Translations under genes and position numbers: made by a program
Notes under the pieces: model-generated
What the model was told of the DNA's origin: nothing
Databases searched by the model: none
Seen by the model: only the letters and a program-made list of their open reading frames with translations
Shown: positions 25,018 to 33,872 of the stretch, in pieces
How positions within the stretch are numbered: the first letter of the stretch is position 1
Layout of the letters: each line of letters begins with the position of its first letter
Source of the DNA: Bacteroidota bacterium
GTDB lineage: Bacteria; Bacteroidota; Bacteroidia; B-17B0; Aurantibacillaceae
Length of the DNA: 64,000 nucleotides
NCBI GenBank assembly: GCA_016194985.1
Contig: JACQAK010000039.1
Span: 39,389-103,388 of the forward strand
Direction of reading: 5' to 3'

Positions 25018-26556
25018 ATGCTGGTAAAAACATTTGGTAGCGCGGTACACGGAATCAATGCCACAACCGTTACGGTTGAAGTACACATGGGACAAGGAAT
25101 CAATTTTTATTTGGTAGGCTTGCCGGATAGCGCCGTAAAAGAAAGTCATCAACGAATTGACGCGGCTTTAAAAAATAACAATCTTAAGATTCCCGGAAAA
25201 CAAATCACCATAAACATGGCCCCTGCCGATATCCGCAAAGAAGGTTCGGCCTATGATTTAACCATTGCGGTAGGTATTCTGGCGGCATCGGAACAGATTA
25301 AATCTGAAGAGATCTCTAATTATGTCATGATGGGTGAATTATCCTTAGATGGCGAATTGCGCCCCATCAAAGGAACACTACCCATTGCGATCAAAGCCAA
25401 ACAAGAGGGTTTTAAAGGGATTATTCTGCCGGATGCCAATGCCAAAGAAGCAGCAGTAGTGGATGGAATAGAGGTATATGGCGTGTCGCACCTTAAACAG
25501 GTGATCGACTTTTTTAATGAAACAGGCTCATTGGAGAAAACAAGTATTGATATTGAACAGGAATTTTTAACACGGTTAGATGAAATAGAATTTGATTTTG
25601 CAGATGTAAAAGGACAGGAAAACATCAAACGGGCTCTGGAAATAGCGGCTTCCGGCGGACATAATGTTATTTTAATAGGCCCTCCGGGAGCCGGTAAAAC
25701 CATGTTAAGCAAGCGTATGCCTTCTATTTTGCCACCCCTGACATTAGACGAAGCCCTGGAAACTACCAAGATACATAGTGTGGCCGGGAGAACATCCAAA
25801 ACCATGGGGCTGGTTACCAAGCGCCCTTTCCGCAGCCCACACCATACGATCTCCGATGTGGCTTTAGTAGGAGGCGGCATGAACGCCCAGCCCGGCGAAA
25901 TATCCCTGGCACATAACGGGGTTTTGTTTTTAGACGAATTGCCCGAATTTAAACGCACAGTACTCGAAGTAATGCGCCAGCCTCTGGAAGACAGAATTGT
26001 AACCATTTCGCGCGCCCGATTTAGTGTAGAATATCCGGCCAGTTTTATGTTGATGGCCAGTATGAACCCCTGTCCTTGTGGCTATTACAACCATCCCGAA
26101 AAAGAATGTGTGTGCGCGCCGGGTGTGGTACAGAAATATCTGAATAAAATTTCCGGACCATTGTTGGATCGAATAGACTTACATGTAGAGGTAACACCCG
26201 TGCCCTTTAGCGAATTAAGCAAAGCACAAAGCTCCGAAACCAGTAAGGATATCAGAGATCGCGTGATCAGGGCAAGACAACTACAAACCGAACGATATAA
26301 GCTGTCCGACGGGATTTATTGCAACGCACAAATGCGCTCTAAAGATCTGCGGACCTATTGTCATTTGGACGAAGCAAGTAGTACCTTGTTGAAAACAGCT
26401 ATGGAACGTTTGGGCTTATCTGCACGTGCCTATGACCGAATACTAAAAGTAGCCCGTACCATTGCCGATTTAGAGGCTTCGGTTACTATTCAAACCAATC
26501 ATATTGCCGAAGCCATACAATACAGAAGCCTTGACAGAGAGGGTTGGGCGGGGTAA
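25018..26556 (+). CDS. comM: ComM/YifB family Mg-chelatase-like AAA+ ATPase
   Basis: This 512-residue protein has the standard three-part ComM layout. The N-terminal Lon-protease-like domain ([19 protein letters not shown]) is followed by the AAA+ core with Walker [11 protein letters not shown], Walker [10 protein letters not shown], and [17 protein letters not shown]. The C-terminal region contains the four-Cys cluster [18 protein letters not shown], and [14 protein letters not shown] closes the protein. In competent bacteria ComM is a hexameric helicase that aids branch migration in natural transformation. I chose ATG 25018 ([13 protein letters not shown], the conserved start) over the upstream 24979. 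Confidence 0.95.
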   Translation: MLVKTFGSAVHGINATTVTVEVHMGQGINFYLVGLPDSAVKESHQRIDAALKNNNLKIPGKQITINMAPADIRKEGSAYDLTIAVGILAASEQIKSEEISNYVMMGELSLDGELRPIKGTLPIAIKAKQEGFKGIILPDANAKEAAVVDGIEVYGVSHLKQVIDFFNETGSLEKTSIDIEQEFLTRLDEIEFDFADVKGQENIKRALEIAASGGHNVILIGPPGAGKTMLSKRMPSILPPLTLDEALETTKIHSVAGRTSKTMGLVTKRPFRSPHHTISDVALVGGGMNAQPGEISLAHNGVLFLDELPEFKRTVLEVMRQPLEDRIVTISRARFSVEYPASFMLMASMNPCPCGYYNHPEKECVCAPGVVQKYLNKISGPLLDRIDLHVEVTPVPFSELSKAQSSETSKDIRDRVIRARQLQTERYKLSDGIYCNAQMRSKDLRTYCHLDEASSTLLKTAMERLGLSARAYDRILKVARTIADLEASVTIQTNHIAEAIQYRSLDREGWAG

Positions 26557-26604
26557 TGTAAATACATTGTTGATTTCTATTCATTCGGTTAAACAAAAAT
26601 GATT

Positions 26605-26612
26605 TAGCTTTG
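26605..26612 (+). promoter_or_regulatory. -7 promoter box for the MerR-B12 gene
   Basis: TAGCTTTG matches TAnnTTTG exactly and lies 19 bases before the ATG at 26632. No standard-spaced -33 element was found. Confidence 0.55.
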
Positions 26613-26631
26613 TTACTGTTTAAAATTACAG

Positions 26632-27552
26632 ATGTCGACACAATACGCTATAAAAGATCTCGAGAGGCTTTCGGGCATTAAAGCCCATACGCTGCGTATT
26701 TGGGAACAACGTTATGGGATTTTAAAACCCGAACGTACGGATACCAATATCCGCTATTACACGTCGGATGATTTAAAAAAGATTTTAAATATTTCCCTGT
26801 TAAATAATAACGGATTTAAGATTTCTAAGATAGCCAAGTTGCCCGATGAAGAGATCATCAAGCAGGTACAATCTATTTTGAATAACTATAATAAAGAGAG
26901 TGATCAAATTGATAATCTGGTGCTTTGCATGATGGAAATGAATGAACCTAAATTTGAAAAAATCATTTCAAATTGCATCATTCATTTTGGTTTTGAAAGT
27001 ACCATCGAAAAGATCGTGTTCCCTTTTCTTCGTCAGATAGGGAACATGTGGCAGGTGGGCATCGTCAATCCTGCGCAGGAACATTTTATCTCTAACCTGG
27101 TACGCCAAAAATTAATTGTTGGTATTGATGGATTATTTCCCGAACCTTTAGCCAATCCAAAAACCTTTTTGCTATACCTTCCGGATAACGAGTTGCACGA
27201 ATTAGGCTTATTGTATTGTCATTTCCTTATAAAGTCAAAAGGCCACAAATGCCTTTATTTAGGGCAATCCGTATCGTTTAATGATCTGGTATCCGTATCG
27301 CACATTACACCTCCCGATGCTATTGTGACTACTTTTACAAACCGTTTCGAGAATATAAGTATTCAGGAATATATCAATAATATGTCAACCTCATTTCCAA
27401 ATTCCAGCATCATGGTATCCGGACGAGTATTTTTTGACGAAAACGAACCGATTGAGCTCCCAAAAAATGTTATTTTGTTCGAATCTCACGAACAATTTAA
27501 AAATGTCCTGCAGAGTGTTAACTTTGTATTTAATGTATACAAACCTAATTAA
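26632..27552 (+). CDS. MerR-family regulator with B12-binding domain (CarH/LitR-like)
   Basis: The N-terminus (residues 4-72) is a MerR winged helix (YAIKDLERLSGIKAHTLRIW, then EQRYGI and NIRYYTSDDL). A four-helix bundle follows, and from about 175 a cobalamin-binding Rossmann-like domain. The CarH light-sensing signature W-x9-EH is present as Trp140 and Glu150-His151 (GNMWQVGIVNPAQEHF). The cobalamin-ligand His falls in an ELHELG motif at His189, where DxHxxG would be the classical form. CarH/LitR use adenosylcobalamin to sense light and repress carotenoid or related genes. That function is inferred from these residues. It could regulate nearby genes, for example the operon at 29-31.7 kb. 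Confidence 0.85.
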   Translation: MSTQYAIKDLERLSGIKAHTLRIWEQRYGILKPERTDTNIRYYTSDDLKKILNISLLNNNGFKISKIAKLPDEEIIKQVQSILNNYNKESDQIDNLVLCMMEMNEPKFEKIISNCIIHFGFESTIEKIVFPFLRQIGNMWQVGIVNPAQEHFISNLVRQKLIVGIDGLFPEPLANPKTFLLYLPDNELHELGLLYCHFLIKSKGHKCLYLGQSVSFNDLVSVSHITPPDAIVTTFTNRFENISIQEYINNMSTSFPNSSIMVSGRVFFDENEPIELPKNVILFESHEQFKNVLQSVNFVFNVYKPN

Positions 27553-27889
27553 ATTAATTATTGTTTCTTGCTTACTTTTTTCATGCAAACCTGTGAAAGA
27601 GGAAGATCAGCCTATTCCTGATACGGTCATAAGTGAAGACCAACTCATTAAAGTCTTAACAGATATATACCTTGGAGAAGGCGCTTCCGGCATTAATGTG
27701 AAAAATGTGCCCGGCGAAAAATTCGATTCGGTTTATATATTCAATCCTTTAAAAGATAACAATATCGAAAAAGCAGCGTTTGATTCGTCTATGGCCTATT
27801 ATACAAGACATCCCAAGAAATTGAAAATCATTTACGATAAAGTGTTGGATCGGTTAAGTGTGATTCAGGCTACAGGTAAAGTACAATAA
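27533..27889 (+). CDS. DUF4296 lipoprotein
   Basis: This 118-residue lipoprotein starts at ATG 27533, overlapping the end of the MerR gene by 20 bases. The signal (LIKLIIVSCLLFSCKP) ends at a lipobox Cys. The domain has the DUF4296 pattern: acidic linker PIPDTVISEDQLIKVLTDIYLGEG, a helical middle, and the YYTRHPKKLKIIYDKVLDRLS motif. DUF4296 proteins are a common Bacteroidota lipoprotein family of unknown function. It is followed after 2 bases by an M20 hydrolase gene, so the two are cotranscribed. Confidence 0.85.
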   Translation: MYTNLIKLIIVSCLLFSCKPVKEEDQPIPDTVISEDQLIKVLTDIYLGEGASGINVKNVPGEKFDSVYIFNPLKDNNIEKAAFDSSMAYYTRHPKKLKIIYDKVLDRLSVIQATGKVQ

Positions 27890-27891
27890 AG

Positions 27892-29103
27892 ATGTTAAAG
27901 ATTGAGCAGATAAAACAATTAGCCCATCAGTATTTTGATGAGGTTGTGTCTTTTAGGAGACATATCCATCAACATCCCGAATTATCATTTCAGGAATTTA
28001 AAACCTCTGATTATGTGTGTGCCGTGTTAAATAAATATAACATCGCCTATACCAAAGGCATTGTAAAAACAGGTATTGTAGCTATTATTGAAGGAAAAAA
28101 TCCTGCTAAAAAAACACTATTACTAAGAGCGGATTTAGATGCTTTACCTATCGAAGAAAAAAACACGGTAGAATATAAGTCGCAAAACACAGGTGTGATG
28201 CATGCTTGCGGGCATGATGTACATACAGCTTCTGTTTTGGGAACGGCTATTATTTTAAATCAGTTAAAAACAGAATTCGAAGGAACCGTTAAAATTATGT
28301 TTCAACCGGGCGAAGAAGTACTCCCTGGTGGATCATCACTCATGATTAAAGAAGGCGTTTTGCTAAACCCTCCGGTAGATATGGCAATTGCACAACATGT
28401 GTTTCCAAGCATGGAAGTTGGCAAAGTAGGGTTTAGAAGCGGGATGTATATGGCCAGTACCGACGAGCTACACATTACCATAACCGGTAAAGGCGGGCAT
28501 GCCGCTATGGCTGCCGAGTATAACAATCCGCTAGTGGTAGCAGCAACTATTATTAAAGACATAGAAAAGCAATTTCCGTTTGCTATAGATGCCGAAGGCG
28601 TAGCAAGAAACACGCAAAACCATATTCCAACAGTGATTGCCTTTGGGAAAATGGAAGCCAAAGGTGCAACAAATGTCATTCCCGAAAGTGTATATTTAGC
28701 AGGCACATTCCGCACGATGGATGAAGCCTGGCGAAAAGAAGTAAAGGAAAAAATAACGCATATTATTAATACAGCTTGTGAAACCTACAAAGTAAAAGCA
28801 GACATTAATATCATGGATGGTTATCCGTTTTTAATTAATGATGCGTCAACAACTGATCATTGTAAGCTGGCGGCGATAGACTATTTAGGAAAAGAAAACG
28901 TAGAAGAATTGCCATTACGAATGACTGCAGAAGATTTTGCATATGTGACACAACAAGTGCCTAGTTGTTTTTACCGCTTAGGAACTGGTAATGCCGCGAA
29001 AGGGATTACTTCGGGTGTTCACACGGCTACCTTTGATATTGATGAACAGGCATTGAAGCTCTCAACGGGCTTAATGGCCTGGATGGTTTTGAGCGCTAAA
29101 TAA
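27892..29103 (+). CDS. M20 family amidohydrolase / N-acyl-amino-acid hydrolase
   Basis: This 403-residue M20D-type metallohydrolase has the HQHPELSFQE motif, RADLDALPIEE, the metal-binding MHACGHDVHTASVLG, and QPGEEVLPGGS. The dimerisation domain contains GKGGHAAMAAEYNNP. The terminal metal-ligand region is MTAEDFAYVTQQVPSCFYRLG. Members cleave N-acyl, indole-acetyl or hippuryl amides; HipO-like and amhX-like enzymes are in this group. The true substrate cannot be told from sequence. It has no signal peptide, so it is cytoplasmic. It is downstream of the DUF4296 gene. Confidence 0.93.
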   Translation: MLKIEQIKQLAHQYFDEVVSFRRHIHQHPELSFQEFKTSDYVCAVLNKYNIAYTKGIVKTGIVAIIEGKNPAKKTLLLRADLDALPIEEKNTVEYKSQNTGVMHACGHDVHTASVLGTAIILNQLKTEFEGTVKIMFQPGEEVLPGGSSLMIKEGVLLNPPVDMAIAQHVFPSMEVGKVGFRSGMYMASTDELHITITGKGGHAAMAAEYNNPLVVAATIIKDIEKQFPFAIDAEGVARNTQNHIPTVIAFGKMEAKGATNVIPESVYLAGTFRTMDEAWRKEVKEKITHIINTACETYKVKADINIMDGYPFLINDASTTDHCKLAAIDYLGKENVEELPLRMTAEDFAYVTQQVPSCFYRLGTGNAAKGITSGVHTATFDIDEQALKLSTGLMAWMVLSAK

Positions 29104-29108
29104 TATAC

Positions 29109-30383
29109 TTACTTTAATCTTTTATACTTCTGATACAAATAAGAGCTGCCCAAACACGCGATAAAGAAAGCCAATAATTTAGCCACTTCCGGAAAGATTT
29201 CCCTGAATCCAAAATTACGCAGGAAGATACCATAAAACGCTTCCAGTCCCCAGTTTAAAGGAGAAATAACAGAGATGTTCTTCATTACTTCCGGCATCAC
29301 AAACGTTGGAACCCAGATACCGCCGATAGCTGCTAAAATAATAACAAACACAGCGCCAAACAACGAAGCCTGATCGTGAGACGTAGCAACCGTTCCAACC
29401 AATAAACCAAAACCGGTAGCTGCCAGCCCTGATGAAAAGGCTACTAAAAATAATACGGGTAAATTATTGCCAATATTTAATTCCGGTAACCCTAATAATG
29501 GCAGGATAAATACACCTACACACAGCATCAGGGCAAATTGAATTAAACTTACTATAACGTAGGTAAGCATCTTCCCTAAGATCACAATCATGTATGACCC
29601 CGGCATGGTCAATAAACGGAAGGCGCTGCCGTCATCACGTTCTTTAATAATATTTCCGGCTAAGGGAATGCAAATAAAGAACATGGCGAATAAAGTCCAT
29701 GCAGGAACATTATGTTGAACGGAGTTCGGAATGATTGTAGAGTTATTATAAGAAGCATACTCTTCTTTCAAATTTACCAAAGGCGTTAACTCTAATTTGG
29801 AAGGTGTTGCCAAAGGAAAACTCTCTTTCATTTTTTCATTCAACGAACTCACCATGCTCTGCATTTCTATCTGAGAAATGATACGCTCCATTGAGTTACT
29901 GATAGTGGTCTTAAATGATTTTTTGGTAATAGGGTCAAAGTAAAGCTGAACGTTCAATGTATTGGTATCGATGGGCTCTTGTGTTTCTGTGCTATCACCG
30001 CTAAAGCTGCTTAATAATTTAGAAATCCTTGCTGAAGATTTCTGACGTAAGCGTTTGCTGGTATTTTCAGGAACAATGATGCCTATAAAAAAATGCCCGG
30101 TGGCTATTTCCTTTTTGGTCTCTTCATCACTCAGTTGTTTTTTGGTGATCACAAAAAACTTGGAATTAACCAACGATTTTTCTAAAATATTGGATAGTGA
30201 ATCGTGGTCTCTGTCAACCATTAACAAAGGCACAGAAGCCTCATTCACCGAACGAAAAGTAGTATCCTGAATTAAAGTGATAATTAAGATCAATACCGTT
30301 GGCATAATAAAGGTAATAGCCAGTCCGGCTCTATCGCGGGTAAGAACCTTGTACTCTTTATATATGCTGTATAATAATTTCAT
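29109..30383 (-). CDS. ABC-2 type transporter permease
   Basis: This 424-residue protein starts with a membrane helix (AGLAITFIMPTVLILIITLI), then has a large extracytoplasmic loop (about 40-225) typical of YhfE/YbhR-like ABC-2 permeases. Five further helices follow (FAMFFICIPLAGNI, IVSLIQFALMLCVGVFILPL, FLVAFSSGLAATGFGLLVGT, LFGAVFVIILAAIGGIW, and the end). It would export a lipophilic substrate together with the ATPase encoded 70 bases upstream. The gap to the ATPase gene contains a half palindromic repeat (30391-30415), which separates the two genes unusually. Confidence 0.88.
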   Translation of the reverse strand: MKLLYSIYKEYKVLTRDRAGLAITFIMPTVLILIITLIQDTTFRSVNEASVPLLMVDRDHDSLSNILEKSLVNSKFFVITKKQLSDEETKKEIATGHFFIGIIVPENTSKRLRQKSSARISKLLSSFSGDSTETQEPIDTNTLNVQLYFDPITKKSFKTTISNSMERIISQIEMQSMVSSLNEKMKESFPLATPSKLELTPLVNLKEEYASYNNSTIIPNSVQHNVPAWTLFAMFFICIPLAGNIIKERDDGSAFRLLTMPGSYMIVILGKMLTYVIVSLIQFALMLCVGVFILPLLGLPELNIGNNLPVLFLVAFSSGLAATGFGLLVGTVATSHDQASLFGAVFVIILAAIGGIWVPTFVMPEVMKNISVISPLNWGLEAFYGIFLRNFGFREIFPEVAKLLAFFIACLGSSYLYQKYKRLK

Positions 30384-30390
30384 TTATTTT

Positions 30391-30415
30391 GTCACGCTGA
30401 GCGGAGTTGAAGCGC
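30391..30415. repeat. Half copy of a GTCA-type palindromic element
   Basis: GTCACGCTGAGCGGAGTTGA continues to AGCG in the 70-bp gap between the ABC ATPase and permease genes. Its start GTCA-x2-CTGA matches the element in leuS. Its core resembles the arms at 55271-55331 (GAGCGTAGTCG against GAGCGGAGTTG). Confidence 0.5.
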
Positions 30416-30453
30416 TTCTGTTTTGGGTTACAATTATTTCTAATAATACTAAA

Positions 30454-31203
30454 CTACTTATCCCTGAACTTTACGCCTGTTATTTTTAAATACACTTCTT
30501 CAATACTGTTGCAATGATTGGCGGCGATCAACTCTTTAGTGGCGCCTTGTGTAATCAGTTTACCATCATCAATAATGGCAATGTGTGTACAAAAATCTTC
30601 TGCCTCATCCAAATGATGGGAGGTGTATAAGATCGTCATACCGTTTTCTTTATTCAGTTTTTTCAGATGCTCAATAATTGCCTGTTTCGACTGCACATCT
30701 ACACCAACCGTTGGCTCATCTAAAATCAATAGCTGAGGATTATGTAATAAACCGGCAATTAAATTCACGCGTCGTTTCATCCCTCCTGAATAGGAAACAA
30801 CTTTTTGATGCATGTTTTCTTCTAAACCAAGGATCATTAAATTCTCTTTTACCTTTTCTTTTAAAGACGTTCCGCTTAAGCCATACATATGCCCTAAGAA
30901 CATCAGGTTTTCCCAGGCCGTTAATTTTGGATACAGAGCTATTTCCTGTGGCACCACACCAATCACTTGTTTGCATTCTTTACTGTGTGTTTGGTGTGTG
31001 TGGCCATTAATGAAAATATCGCCACTGCTGGTTGGAAACAAACCACATAGCATACTGATGAAGGTTGTTTTTCCGGCACCATTAGGGCCAAGTAAACCAA
31101 AAATGGTTCCTTTATTAATGGTTAACGACAGATCATTAACCGCAGCTCTTGGAGCATCTTTGTATTTTTTAGATACGTGTTGTATGTCTACCAGAATGCT
31201 CAC
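30454..31203 (-). CDS. ABC transporter ATP-binding protein
   Basis: This 249-residue ATPase has Walker A LLGPNGAGKTTFISM, Q-loop VVPQEIALYP, signature YSGGMKRRVNLIAG, and Walker B LLILDEPTVGVDVQ with the switch His (TSHHLDEAE). It pairs with the ABC-2 permease downstream and lies 1 base after the stop of the hotdog dehydratase gene, so dehydratase, ATPase and permease form one operon. DrrA/CcmA-like ATPases of this type export lipids or hydrophobic secondary metabolites. Association with a pigment-type dehydratase suggests a pigment or lipid substrate (inference). Confidence 0.93.
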   Translation of the reverse strand: MSILVDIQHVSKKYKDAPRAAVNDLSLTINKGTIFGLLGPNGAGKTTFISMLCGLFPTSSGDIFINGHTHQTHSKECKQVIGVVPQEIALYPKLTAWENLMFLGHMYGLSGTSLKEKVKENLMILGLEENMHQKVVSYSGGMKRRVNLIAGLLHNPQLLILDEPTVGVDVQSKQAIIEHLKKLNKENGMTILYTSHHLDEAEDFCTHIAIIDDGKLITQGATKELIAANHCNSIEEVYLKITGVKFRDK

Positions 31204-31204
31204 G

Positions 31205-31648
31205 TTAGGCGTTTTCCTGTAAAAAGATTTTCATTTCACAAGTCGCTACCAGTTGGTTATTGCAAAATGATTTGGCATCAATGATAGAAACATTCATCAC
31301 TTGCGTTTTAGTAGAAACTTCTGTTAAGACTTCATTACCCGATTCAGGTAAATGATGAATGGCTAAATTTTTGATATTGGCAATAAAACCAACACGGGGC
31401 TGGGATTTATGGATAACTGCTTCGTAACCCGCCATACTGGCTGCTGTTTGAGCCATGTTTTCTATAATACCCGATTCGGTTAATTTCCCGTTTTGCGTAA
31501 AGATATGTTCGGCAGTAATATCAAAACCTGTGATGACAGAAGCCTCATCGCATTTATAGATCCTGCTGATCAGTACAATGGGCGGACGTTGCGGAATGTA
31601 TTGTAAAATAGTATCCGAATTTACGATAGGTTTGTCAACAGTGATCAT
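31205..31648 (-). CDS. Hotdog-fold 3-hydroxyacyl-ACP dehydratase-like protein
   Basis: This 147-residue protein is FabA/FabZ-like. It has the YIPQRPPIVLISRI opening, the SGIIENMAQTAASMAGYEA central helix, and VGFIANIKNLAIHHLPESGNE. In typical FabZ a His and a Glu in the opening and central helix are catalytic. Here the opening has QRPP in place of HRxP, so the His is missing; a Glu (ESGIIE) remains. Such hotdog proteins occur in aryl polyene and flexirubin clusters as ApeP-like dehydratases. It heads an operon with an ABC exporter, 20 kb from a flexirubin-type gene set. Confidence 0.82.
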   Translation of the reverse strand: MITVDKPIVNSDTILQYIPQRPPIVLISRIYKCDEASVITGFDITAEHIFTQNGKLTESGIIENMAQTAASMAGYEAVIHKSQPRVGFIANIKNLAIHHLPESGNEVLTEVSTKTQVMNVSIIDAKSFCNNQLVATCEMKIFLQENA

Positions 31649-31705
31649 GGTTTGTTTTTGTATTGCTTAATAAACACCTTGGTAAGGCCTTTGTTTAACA
31701 GGCTA

Positions 31706-31736
31706 CAAAAATAAGCTTATATATGATTTTGGCAAC
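31706..31736 (-). promoter_or_regulatory. Promoter for the dehydratase-ABC operon
   Basis: On the minus strand a -33-like TTG (31734-31736) lies 20 bases before a -7 box TATTTTTG (31706-31713), an exact TAnnTTTG match. The -7 box is 57 bases upstream of the ATG at 31648. Confidence 0.55.
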
Positions 31737-31741
31737 AATAA

Positions 31742-31778
31742 AAACATGGTGACTTCCAGAGCTTAAGTCACCATGTTT
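31742..31778 (-). terminator. Rho-independent terminator of the DUF4349 gene
   Basis: Perfect 14-bp stem AAACATGGTGACTT / AAGTCACCATGTTT with a 9-base loop. It starts 4 bases beyond the stop at 31783 and is followed on the minus strand by a T-rich run. Confidence 0.88.
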
Positions 31779-31782
31779 CAAT

Positions 31783-32712
31783 TTAGGCAAACCATTTTTG
31801 TTTAACAATCAGTTTAATAAGAGCAATAATACCGGTAACCAGTAAAGCAATAGGCCAAAGTTTAACGAAGAATAATAAAATCTCGGCAAACACACTTGCT
31901 CCATCTGTTACGGCTTCTATAAACTTAGTTCCAAAGCCGGGTTTATATGGCTCTGACGGAATTGTATAGGCGTACGCCTCTTTTTTTGTGGTTTCTTTTT
32001 GATAAATGTTAATAGATACGGTACTGTACGATACATCATGAGCCAATTCAAGTGTATTTAATTTAAGATCATCTGCCGATTCCTGTCTGGCCAATAAGGC
32101 ATTTTCAGCATCCAGCATCTGATCAAGCTTTTTGCCTTTCGTGTCAATGGCTTTTTCTAAACGTTGTTTATGATTCACAAAACGACTTTCCGATAGTTTA
32201 GCAGCCTGAAAATGTCTGGTAACATCATCCGCTTTTATTTTCCGATAATCCAGATAATCAATTAAGGTGGCTATTTCGCTTAATGTTCCATCAAGTTCAG
32301 TATTGGGAATTCGCAAAACAATATCATTATGCACCGTATAATTAATAATGTCCAGCATACTGTCTTTACCGGTTCGTATAGAATTCTTATAATTTATCTG
32401 ACTCTCCAGTACGGATGAGGTGATGTAACCGCCATGTTCAGTCACCATGCGTTCAATATCAAAGGTGGCATTTTTTACATCCTTTACTTTAAAAGACAGA
32501 TCAGCTGTTCTCACAAAAGCACGGTTGCTATCAGCTGTCAGCCGGGGTTGTTTAATAGATTGTATGGCAGTTGATACAGAATCAGCAAATACTTTTGCTT
32601 CATCTTCTCTGTCCGACATTTCATGAGCCGATGGGCCGCAGGAAAACAATACAATAGTGGCGCTTAAAACTATGCCTGATAGTTTTAAGAAGGTTGAGGT
32701 TGAATGTTTCAT
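31783..32712 (-). CDS. DUF4349 lipoprotein
   Basis: This 309-residue protein starts at ATG 32712 (MKHSTSTFLKLSG) with a lipobox (ATIVLFSCGP). The DUF4349 domain begins RTADLSFKVKDVKNATFDIE, then VTEHGGYITSS, a VLRIPNTELDGTLSEIA strand, and a long helical hairpin (around residues 160-215) with KQRLEKAIDTKGKKLDQML. A C-terminal membrane helix (LWPIALLVTGIIALIKLIV) spans a membrane. The domain is widespread and its function is unknown. It is a single gene with its own terminator. Confidence 0.85.
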   Translation of the reverse strand: MKHSTSTFLKLSGIVLSATIVLFSCGPSAHEMSDREDEAKVFADSVSTAIQSIKQPRLTADSNRAFVRTADLSFKVKDVKNATFDIERMVTEHGGYITSSVLESQINYKNSIRTGKDSMLDIINYTVHNDIVLRIPNTELDGTLSEIATLIDYLDYRKIKADDVTRHFQAAKLSESRFVNHKQRLEKAIDTKGKKLDQMLDAENALLARQESADDLKLNTLELAHDVSYSTVSINIYQKETTKKEAYAYTIPSEPYKPGFGTKFIEAVTDGASVFAEILLFFVKLWPIALLVTGIIALIKLIVKQKWFA

Positions 32713-32788
32713 AGAGTGTGTGGGTTTTATTATTGATGCCACAGCTATGACTTTAGTAACCTTGATGTTTTGTTAAGTTAGGTTAAAA

Positions 32789-32826
32789 CAAAAAAGGCGT
32801 TACGATATTCGTAACGCCTTTTTTAA
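32789..32826 (-). terminator. Rho-independent terminator of the DUF4412 gene
   Basis: Perfect 15-bp stem AAAAAGGCGTTACGA / TCGTAACGCCTTTTT with a 3-base loop, located 16 bases beyond the stop at 32842 and followed by T-rich sequence on the minus strand. Confidence 0.88.
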
Positions 32827-32841
32827 CTCTTGAGCAAAAAA

Positions 32842-33450
32842 TTATTTTTGTTCGAATTTTTTGTATTCAGCAGGGATCGTTAATTTAGAAGCATCAATAC
32901 CGCCTTTAGTGATTTTAGAAACCTCTAATTTGCTCACTATTTTTCCATCAGACAGAGATTTTTCTTCAGATAATAATGGCATAGACCCTTTTGGTAAATC
33001 TTTAATTTGGTTGAAGTAAATACTTTGTTTGTCTTTTCTGTTCCACATTTTTACAACGGGAGCAAAGAAATCATACTTACCTGAAACGATCCAATAGGTA
33101 ATTTGAGTATTCTCTTCTGTGTTTTTTACAATATACTCTGTGCATTTTTGTCCCTGAACCATTTTGGTATTTGTTCCTTTTGATGATACACAGGTACCTT
33201 TAATCATAGTACGAACCGGGTTCACGAATTTAATTTCGTTGGTTTCCGTGTTAAACACAAAACTACCTTCTACTTTTCCCGATTTACGGCCAATTTGATC
33301 TAATTTTACATCGTTCCCTTTTACATAGTAAATGTTGGTTGTTGTATCCTTAGAAGTTTCCATTTTAAACTCGATACTTCCTTCATACGATTGTGCAATG
33401 GATATTGCAGATAATGAAAGACTTGCTACTAATAATTTAATTTTATTCAT
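32842..33450 (-). CDS. DUF4412 periplasmic protein
   Basis: This 202-residue protein has a signal peptide (IKLLVASLSLSAISIAQ). The rest is a beta-rich domain typical of DUF4412: SYEGSIEFKMETSKDTTT, IYYVKGNDVKLDQIG, and TEYIVKNTEENTQITYWIV. Such proteins are lipocalin- or LolA-like in pattern and occur widely in Bacteroidota; their function is not known to me. It is a monocistronic gene with a strong terminator and no neighbour on the same strand. Confidence 0.82.
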   Translation of the reverse strand: MNKIKLLVASLSLSAISIAQSYEGSIEFKMETSKDTTTNIYYVKGNDVKLDQIGRKSGKVEGSFVFNTETNEIKFVNPVRTMIKGTCVSSKGTNTKMVQGQKCTEYIVKNTEENTQITYWIVSGKYDFFAPVVKMWNRKDKQSIYFNQIKDLPKGSMPLLSEEKSLSDGKIVSKLEVSKITKGGIDASKLTIPAEYKKFEQK

Positions 33451-33509
33451 TTAATTTGAGGTTTAAATTTTACACTAAAATAATATAATTTTAGTTATAA
33501 ATAAAAATT

Positions 33510-33872
33510 ATGCCAAATAATACCGAAAAAGGAACTCGGGGCGAAGAAATAGCCGTTGCATACCTGTTAAAACACGGGTATCAAATTATTGAAAAAAACT
33601 GGAGACATTCTCATTTGGAAATTGATATTATTGCCAGCATTAACGATACTTTGGTGATCGTGGAAGTAAAGCTCAGAACCAATGATTTTTTTGGAAATCC
33701 GGAAGAATTTGTGACCAAAAACAAGCAAAAAAAAGTGATTAAAGCAGCGGATGTTTATATCAAAGAAAATAACATAAATTGGGAAACACGCTTTGATATT
33801 ATCGCCATTATCCAAAATCCTCAGGAGCTAAAAGTAGAGCATTTCATAGGCGCATTTTATCCGACCTTATAA
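33510..33872 (+). CDS. YraN/UPF0102 family endonuclease-fold protein
   Basis: This 120-residue protein has the UPF0102 core: GTRGEEIAVAYLLKHGYQII, NWRHSHLEIDIIA, VIVEVKLR and the RFDIIAI ending. These form a restriction-endonuclease-like (PD-(D/E)xK) fold with E..D..ExK residues. YraN is nearly universal and small; its function is unclear. The length is usual. Its stop overlaps by 6 bases the end of the convergent anti-sigma gene. Confidence 0.93.
   Translation: MPNNTEKGTRGEEIAVAYLLKHGYQIIEKNWRHSHLEIDIIASINDTLVIVEVKLRTNDFFGNPEEFVTKNKQKKVIKAADVYIKENNINWETRFDIIAIIQNPQELKVEHFIGAFYPTL

Noticed and set aside
25320..26006. 228-residue open frame opposite comM
   Set aside because: It is fully inside the comM coding sequence, whose motifs are unambiguous; no family pattern appears in the shadow.
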